From positions 1 through 17,782 of the forward strand of contig VFFY01000069.1 in the NCBI GenBank assembly GCA_009392675.1: a stretch of 17,782 nucleotides of DNA, read 5' to 3'. The stretch is from SAR202 cluster bacterium. Lineage in GTDB: Bacteria > Chloroflexota > Dehalococcoidia > Lucifugimonadales > UBA826. Under the pieces are notes generated by a model. It had not been told where the DNA came from. It ran no database searches and saw only the letters and a list, made by a program, of their open reading frames with translations. Of the stretch, positions 13,035-17,782 are shown one piece after another. Position numbers and translations under genes: made by a program. The first letter of the stretch is position 1; the number at the start of each line of letters is the position of its first letter.

Positions 13035-15479
13035 ATGCGGCAAAAACCATTGGCTATAAACCGAAGTACAAAGTCTGATCAGTCCTTTAGAAAAACACAA
13101 ATCCTGTCGAAAAGTCTAGATTTGGTTGACTATGACTTCGTCAAACAAAAATTAGCTGATTTTTGTACTTTCTCCGGGTCCAGAAAGATAGCTAATGAAA
13201 TGGTCCCTTCATATTCTCAATCAACAGTTTCTCAACTCCAAATCGAGACAGAAGAAGGGGTAAGGTTGGTTTCAAACGCTGGTTCTTTTTCACTGGCAGG
13301 AATTAAGGACCATGGAGATAGTATAAAGATAGCCGGCTTGGGAGGTATCCTAACAGGACAGGAATTTCTAATAATCGCAAATACTATCGAAGCCTTATCC
13401 AACGCTAGGGGGACCCTAGTGGAACACCAGGAGGAATTACCGGTTTTATTGGAGTTGGCAAGAGAAATACCTGATCTCTCCTATCTCGCATACTCGATCA
13501 CATCAAAAATCGCTGGCAATGGCCAGGTGTTGGATAGTGCAACACCTAACCTCGGTAATATTCGACGACAAGTCAGAGAATCATACTCTAGGGTCACCGG
13601 TGCACTTGAATCTATTATCTCTGAATCAGAAACGTCCGGAACAATTCAAGATGATGTGATATCCGTCCGAGGGGATCGTCTGGTGGTGCAAGTAAAATCC
13701 AATATGCGAAGCCGTGTACCTGGCATTGTCCATGATGCATCTAACACAGGGATGACCTTATTTATCGAGCCATTTAAAACAGTCGGCTTGTGTAACTCTT
13801 GGAGAGAATTCACATTGGAAGAGGAGCGTGAAGTCCAGAAGGTTCTTCAAGATTTATCCTCACAGGTCGGAGTATTATCAGATGAGATAAATTCAGCGAT
13901 TACAAGTGCCGCAAACTTAGATTTTGTGATCGCCAAATCAAAATACAGCATCTCATTAAATGGACTGGAAACAAATGATGAAGTGACTAGGGATTCACGG
14001 CAGAAGGAAGCAATAAATCTTATTGATGCTCGGCACCCCATACTGGGTAAGGATGGGGTCCCATTATCATTGCAAATGGGTCCAAATTGGACTGTTTTAG
14101 TCATAACCGGCCCAAACACTGGCGGTAAAACTGTGGCAATCAAGACCGTTGGGCTTCTGGCAGCCATGAATCAATCTGGCATACAAATACCCGCCGCTGT
14201 AGGCAGCGAACTCCCAATTTTTGACGGTATATATGCAGATATAGGAGATCAGCAGAGTATAACGAACTCAGTATCCACATTCAGTTCCCACATTAAAAAC
14301 CTCAATGATATTTTGGATAATTGTTCTTCTCATTCTCTACTACTTTTGGATGAGGTAGGCTCCAGTACAGATCCTGAGGAGGGATCCGCAATAGCCAAGG
14401 CAGTTTTAGAGTATTTAGCGGAGAACAAAATACAGACCTTAATTACCACTCACCACAACACAGTTACTCTAATGGCCGAATCAGACGACAGAATGAGGAA
14501 TGCAAGTTTTCAGTTAGACCCTAAAGATTTAAAACCGACCTACAAAATGGTTCTAGGCCTACCTGGACAAAGCTATGCTATGGCAGTTGCCACAAGATTA
14601 GGGTTGAAAGACGAAATAGTTAAGAAGGCAGATAAATATCTATCTGCGGAGTTTAAAGAAATATCAGATTGGATCACAAGAGTAACCGATGAAAAGAACA
14701 GAATTTCAGAAACAATGGGTGAAATCGAAAGCCAGTATAAAGAAGTTGAATCTATAAGATCTCAGTTAAATGAACAAATAGACTACCTAATCCAGAATAG
14801 GCAAAGAATATTAGATTCAATTCATCACACTGCCGAAGAAAAATATAAGGATATCGAAACTCTTCTGAAAAAAGCTCAAATGGCCTATTCCTGGGTAAAA
14901 CATACCCAAGAGAGCCCAGATAGCATTAAGCAAAACATCGATAAAACTGAAAAAGAATTCGAGAGTCTACGAATTGATAAACTCGAATCTACTACCCAGA
15001 AACCCAACTATGAGGAATTTCACACCGGTGACACGGTCACTGTGAGAGGGCTGAATCTCACGGGTGTGATCACCAAATACAATCAATTAACTCAAATTGC
15101 GGAGCTAAAAATCGGCAACCTTAGAATGGATGTAGACATTTCAAGATTGAATAAAGATACACCCGAATATAACCCCGACAGTTCTACTGAGCCAACCAGA
15201 TTAAGCCACAATACAACTCTGATTGAACAAATGTCATACAGTAATAAAATAGACATAAGAGGCATGAGGGCAGAGCCTTCATTGCAGATTATGGAAAACT
15301 TCTTAGACGAATCTCTGAAGAATGGGTTAAGTAAAGTATTCATTGTCCATGGAAAAGGAACCGGTGCCCTAAGAAAAGCAATCCGCGAGTCACTGGAAGG
15401 ACATCCTTTGGTTAATAGTTTCGGTTCAGAGCCTGATGCATTAGGTGAGGATGGAGCCACATACGTCGTACTGAATTAA
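13035..15479 (+). CDS. mutS2: MutS2 family ATPase/endonuclease
   Basis: MutS2, a MutS paralogue that binds branched DNA or collided ribosomes rather than acting in mismatch repair. The 814-residue protein has the core/lever region (about 30-330, with GIVHDASNTGMTLFIEP), the ATPase with Walker A GPNTGGKT (359-366), signature TNSVSTFSSHIKNL, Walker B LLLLDEVGSSTDPEEGS around Asp439/Glu440 and an H-loop near 472-474. A coiled-coil follows (about 560-680), then a KOW-like strand region (FHTGDTVTVRG, about 660-705), and a C-terminal Smr nuclease domain with DIRGMRAEP near 740 and HGKGTGALR near 772. The frame is open to 12807, but that part overlaps thrB in antisense and matches nothing. The ATG at 13035 is the last one before the conserved region. 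It lacks a ribosome site, so the start is uncertain by about 25 residues. Confidence 0.93.
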   Translation: MRQKPLAINRSTKSDQSFRKTQILSKSLDLVDYDFVKQKLADFCTFSGSRKIANEMVPSYSQSTVSQLQIETEEGVRLVSNAGSFSLAGIKDHGDSIKIAGLGGILTGQEFLIIANTIEALSNARGTLVEHQEELPVLLELAREIPDLSYLAYSITSKIAGNGQVLDSATPNLGNIRRQVRESYSRVTGALESIISESETSGTIQDDVISVRGDRLVVQVKSNMRSRVPGIVHDASNTGMTLFIEPFKTVGLCNSWREFTLEEEREVQKVLQDLSSQVGVLSDEINSAITSAANLDFVIAKSKYSISLNGLETNDEVTRDSRQKEAINLIDARHPILGKDGVPLSLQMGPNWTVLVITGPNTGGKTVAIKTVGLLAAMNQSGIQIPAAVGSELPIFDGIYADIGDQQSITNSVSTFSSHIKNLNDILDNCSSHSLLLLDEVGSSTDPEEGSAIAKAVLEYLAENKIQTLITTHHNTVTLMAESDDRMRNASFQLDPKDLKPTYKMVLGLPGQSYAMAVATRLGLKDEIVKKADKYLSAEFKEISDWITRVTDEKNRISETMGEIESQYKEVESIRSQLNEQIDYLIQNRQRILDSIHHTAEEKYKDIETLLKKAQMAYSWVKHTQESPDSIKQNIDKTEKEFESLRIDKLESTTQKPNYEEFHTGDTVTVRGLNLTGVITKYNQLTQIAELKIGNLRMDVDISRLNKDTPEYNPDSSTEPTRLSHNTTLIEQMSYSNKIDIRGMRAEPSLQIMENFLDESLKNGLSKVFIVHGKGTGALRKAIRESLEGHPLVNSFGSEPDALGEDGATYVVLN

Positions 15480-15496
15480 TTTTATTCCAGGTTGTT

Positions 15497-17782
15497 TTAC
15501 TTTTCTAGTTCCGGTGTGACCAGCGTTAAAAGAGCAGGTAGTACCACGAGGGAAGATATTAAAGCGAAAAATATCATTAGAGAGGTCAACTGGCCGTAGG
15601 AAGCGAACATCGGCATAGGGGCGAACCCCATTATAGCGAACCCAACTATACTTGATGCTGCTGAGGCAACCAAAGCAACTCCGGTTCCACCAGCCGCTTT
15701 TTGAACCGCTAATATTTTTGATTCATTTCGGTTCAATTCTTCTCGAAACCTTATCGTCATGTGGATAGAGTAATCAATTCCGACTCCTATAGAAATCGCC
15801 CCTATCATAGCTGTCACGAAATTCAGAGAAAATCCAAACACATACATAACACCATAAAGCCAAGCTACAACCAATCCAATGGGGATTACTGTGACAATCG
15901 CGTACCGAAAAGATCGCATGGTTATTAAGAGTAATATAGTGGCAGCCACTATAGCTATTGGAAGAGAAGTGTATAAAGTGCGGGTAGACTCAGATAATTG
16001 AACCTCTCGTTGGAATGGCGACCCCGTCAATCCCACTTTAGACAGGGATGGGTGGTTTTCTAATTTCAGAACTGCGGGAGTAATTTCCTTAAGGGCAGCA
16101 GCCACAACAGCCTGATCTCTTGTACCTGGCATCTGGAACTGAATAGTGGTTAATGCTTCTTCATTCCTTCTGAAATATACTGCACCCTGTACCTGATCAG
16201 GTCTTAAAATCAAATTCTGACCATCACCCCACACGCCTTTGAGTCGGGAGTATTCAAATATAGTCGCTATCTGTTGTTTCGTATCGGGAATACCGTTCAA
16301 ATTGGAATCGGTAATTGTTATTCCAGTAGCCTCCTCAATTGATGCAACCGAAAATGGATTATGCATTATGGTAGTTAAAACATTAAGAGCATTCAAACCA
16401 AAAGTGACGTCTCCACTTGGAGTTTCCCCGACGGAATCAATTCCCCTTAGGCTCTCAATATAAATGATTATATCGTCATAAACTGTAGGATCTGTCAAAT
16501 CACCTTTAACAAAGGTAACCCCAGGTTCACCTCCGGCTATAAATTCATCAAATTTATCCAACCCGACCACGAAATCTGATTCAGAATCAAAAAAATCTTT
16601 TACATCAAAAAAAGGTGTCAACTGTAAACCAGAATAAACTGCATATGCGGTTATCAGGGCGGTTAAAAAAATTACTTTTACCGAATTTGCAGCCGAGTAT
16701 GTGACTATTTTGGCAACAATTTGGGCAAATCTCTCTTGGTGTGGTGCTATCGTTCCCCTATTTTCCATGTCTTTGAAAACTACATTAGAAGCACTTCTCC
16801 ATAAAATAAATATAGGTAAGAGAATTAGTAAAAGAATGCACCCACCGAGAAGACTCAACCCTATCGGCTTACTCACAGCCACCATCATAATTATTGCGGT
16901 TCCCGATACTGAGGCGACAAGGATTGAACCTAAAATTCGATAAGCCAACCATCTTCTAGTTTGAAAATCATACCGACTTTGAGTAATCAGTTGATCTACC
17001 TTCATGGTTAGAAGTGGAGCGGCTACACCTAAAATCCAGAAAGAACATATTACTGCGATGGCAGCAGCACATCCAAAGTGAATTACAGCTTCAATATTGG
17101 ACGATAAATTTGAGAGAAAAGCGATGCTATCACTCGCCATAGCCAGAAGAAGGGCCCCGAGAACTGATGCATAGCCCAAGGTGAAACTAATTTTAGGGTT
17201 ATTACCTTGAAGTAACTCCTCACGGTATCTGCGAACCGCATGTACAACAAAATCAACACCTAATGAAATCATTCCAATCGGAACCACTAGATCTATAACC
17301 AGACCGCTTTTTAGGCCTATTAAGGCTGAAAACCCTTTTAACCACACCATCAATATCGCAATCCCGACCCCAGTGATCGCTGTAGCCCAATAAGAACCAA
17401 GGCTAAACCCAACTACTAAAACTGCGGCAATAGCTGTGAACATTATAAATATGCCGGCTGTTTTCCCTTCGTCCAGTGATTCTAGATTTACATCTATTGC
17501 AATTCCCCATATCTCATAATTTTGGTTGGAGCCGGACATAACCGAACCTACACTTCGATTCAAATGCTCCTTATTGATAACATCTGGACCTCCTCCCATG
17601 CTGATCTCCAAACCGGCTCCGCCGAGTTTGGAATTATCCGCTATAACATGGAAAACCATTGCAGGAGAAACCCAGTAGTCAATCTCTTCGCCTAGAACAA
17701 CTTTTTTTGTAGAAGAGGCTTGAGTCGAGATCAAATCTTTTACACTAGCCACGCGGGGATCAGACATTATGTGATGAAAAGC
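15497..17782 (-). CDS. RND/MMPL-family transporter, N-terminus outside the window
   Basis: Large inner-membrane exporter of the RND superfamily, MMPL-type (hydrophobe/lipid exporter-like). The frame stays open to the right edge beyond the first Met (17767), which falls inside the first periplasmic domain, so about 761 residues of a larger protein are present. The visible part has the end of periplasmic loop 1, a first transmembrane bundle with GVDFVVHAVRRYREE, then two helices and a long second periplasmic loop (about 15960-16620). A second bundle with SIGVGIDYSIHMTIRFREE and the closing LVVLPALLTL follow. These paired GxDxxxH...RxREE helices are typical of proton-driven MMPL members. Loop 2 contains DSNLNGIPD, resembling a calcium-binding loop. 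Substrate is unknown. The gene converges on mutS2 with 17 bases between stops. Confidence 0.88.
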   Translation of the reverse strand, partial: AFHHIMSDPRVASVKDLISTQASSTKKVVLGEEIDYWVSPAMVFHVIADNSKLGGAGLEISMGGGPDVINKEHLNRSVGSVMSGSNQNYEIWGIAIDVNLESLDEGKTAGIFIMFTAIAAVLVVGFSLGSYWATAITGVGIAILMVWLKGFSALIGLKSGLVIDLVVPIGMISLGVDFVVHAVRRYREELLQGNNPKISFTLGYASVLGALLLAMASDSIAFLSNLSSNIEAVIHFGCAAAIAVICSFWILGVAAPLLTMKVDQLITQSRYDFQTRRWLAYRILGSILVASVSGTAIIMMVAVSKPIGLSLLGGCILLLILLPIFILWRSASNVVFKDMENRGTIAPHQERFAQIVAKIVTYSAANSVKVIFLTALITAYAVYSGLQLTPFFDVKDFFDSESDFVVGLDKFDEFIAGGEPGVTFVKGDLTDPTVYDDIIIYIESLRGIDSVGETPSGDVTFGLNALNVLTTIMHNPFSVASIEEATGITITDSNLNGIPDTKQQIATIFEYSRLKGVWGDGQNLILRPDQVQGAVYFRRNEEALTTIQFQMPGTRDQAVVAAALKEITPAVLKLENHPSLSKVGLTGSPFQREVQLSESTRTLYTSLPIAIVAATILLLITMRSFRYAIVTVIPIGLVVAWLYGVMYVFGFSLNFVTAMIGAISIGVGIDYSIHMTIRFREELNRNESKILAVQKAAGGTGVALVASAASSIVGFAIMGFAPMPMFASYGQLTSLMIFFALISSLVVLPALLTLVTPELEK

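Noticed and set aside
17765..17767. ATG as true start of the RND/MMPL gene
   Set aside because: The frame continues upstream to the window edge without a stop, and the first transmembrane helix and start of the first periplasmic domain are missing.

Overview
The window is about 17.8 kb of AT-leaning, gene-dense bacterial DNA with short intergenic gaps and many TTG/GTG starts. The gene mix is rpsF-ssb-rpsR, a flavin-dependent ThyX, a luciferase-like (SsuD-type) monooxygenase remnant beside fumarylacetoacetase-like and phosphotriesterase-like hydrolases, a TPR protein with a C-terminal beta domain, and a large RND/MMPL exporter. This suggests a free-living, possibly marine, Chloroflexota lineage (Dehalococcoidia/SAR202-like). 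That placement is inferred from protein style and gene content; no 16S gene is present to confirm it.

Layout. (1) 83-1321, minus strand: the S6-SSB-S18 operon, with a clear extended -10 promoter and a TTG start for rpsF. (2) 1426-4569, plus strand: thyX, then an N-terminally truncated monooxygenase remnant translationally coupled (ATGA) to a FAH-fold hydrolase, followed by a metal-dependent phosphotriesterase-family hydrolase. (3) 4563-4804: a non-coding block with three hairpins, best read as a small RNA on the minus strand, plus a palindrome in front of a VOC-fold gene. (4) 4805-5164, plus: the VOC protein. (5) 7728-5161, minus: MBL-fold hydrolase, CPBP membrane protease, trpA and aroH-type chorismate mutase in a tight run. 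(6) 7856-8104, plus: an unrecognised 82-residue protein. (7) 9153-8119, minus: the TPR protein with its own promoter. (8) 12953-9260, minus: thrB, lysC and two polyprenyl-phosphate sugar transferases with small gaps. (9) 13035-15479, plus: mutS2, divergent from thrB across a palindrome. (10) 15497 to the right edge, minus: an RND/MMPL transporter whose N-terminus lies outside the window.

Functionally the window is mostly housekeeping: translation and replication, dTMP synthesis, tryptophan/chorismate and aspartate-family amino acid synthesis, lipid-linked sugar donors, and recombination control. A small catabolic cluster (monooxygenase remnant, FAH hydrolase, PTE-like hydrolase) looks accessory and partly decayed. 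The most interesting unexplained element is the structured block at 4563-4730. G-U pairing asymmetry and the position of a -10-like box both favour a minus-strand transcript of roughly 165 nt that serves no downstream gene. No CRISPR array, insertion sequence, tRNA or rRNA was seen.
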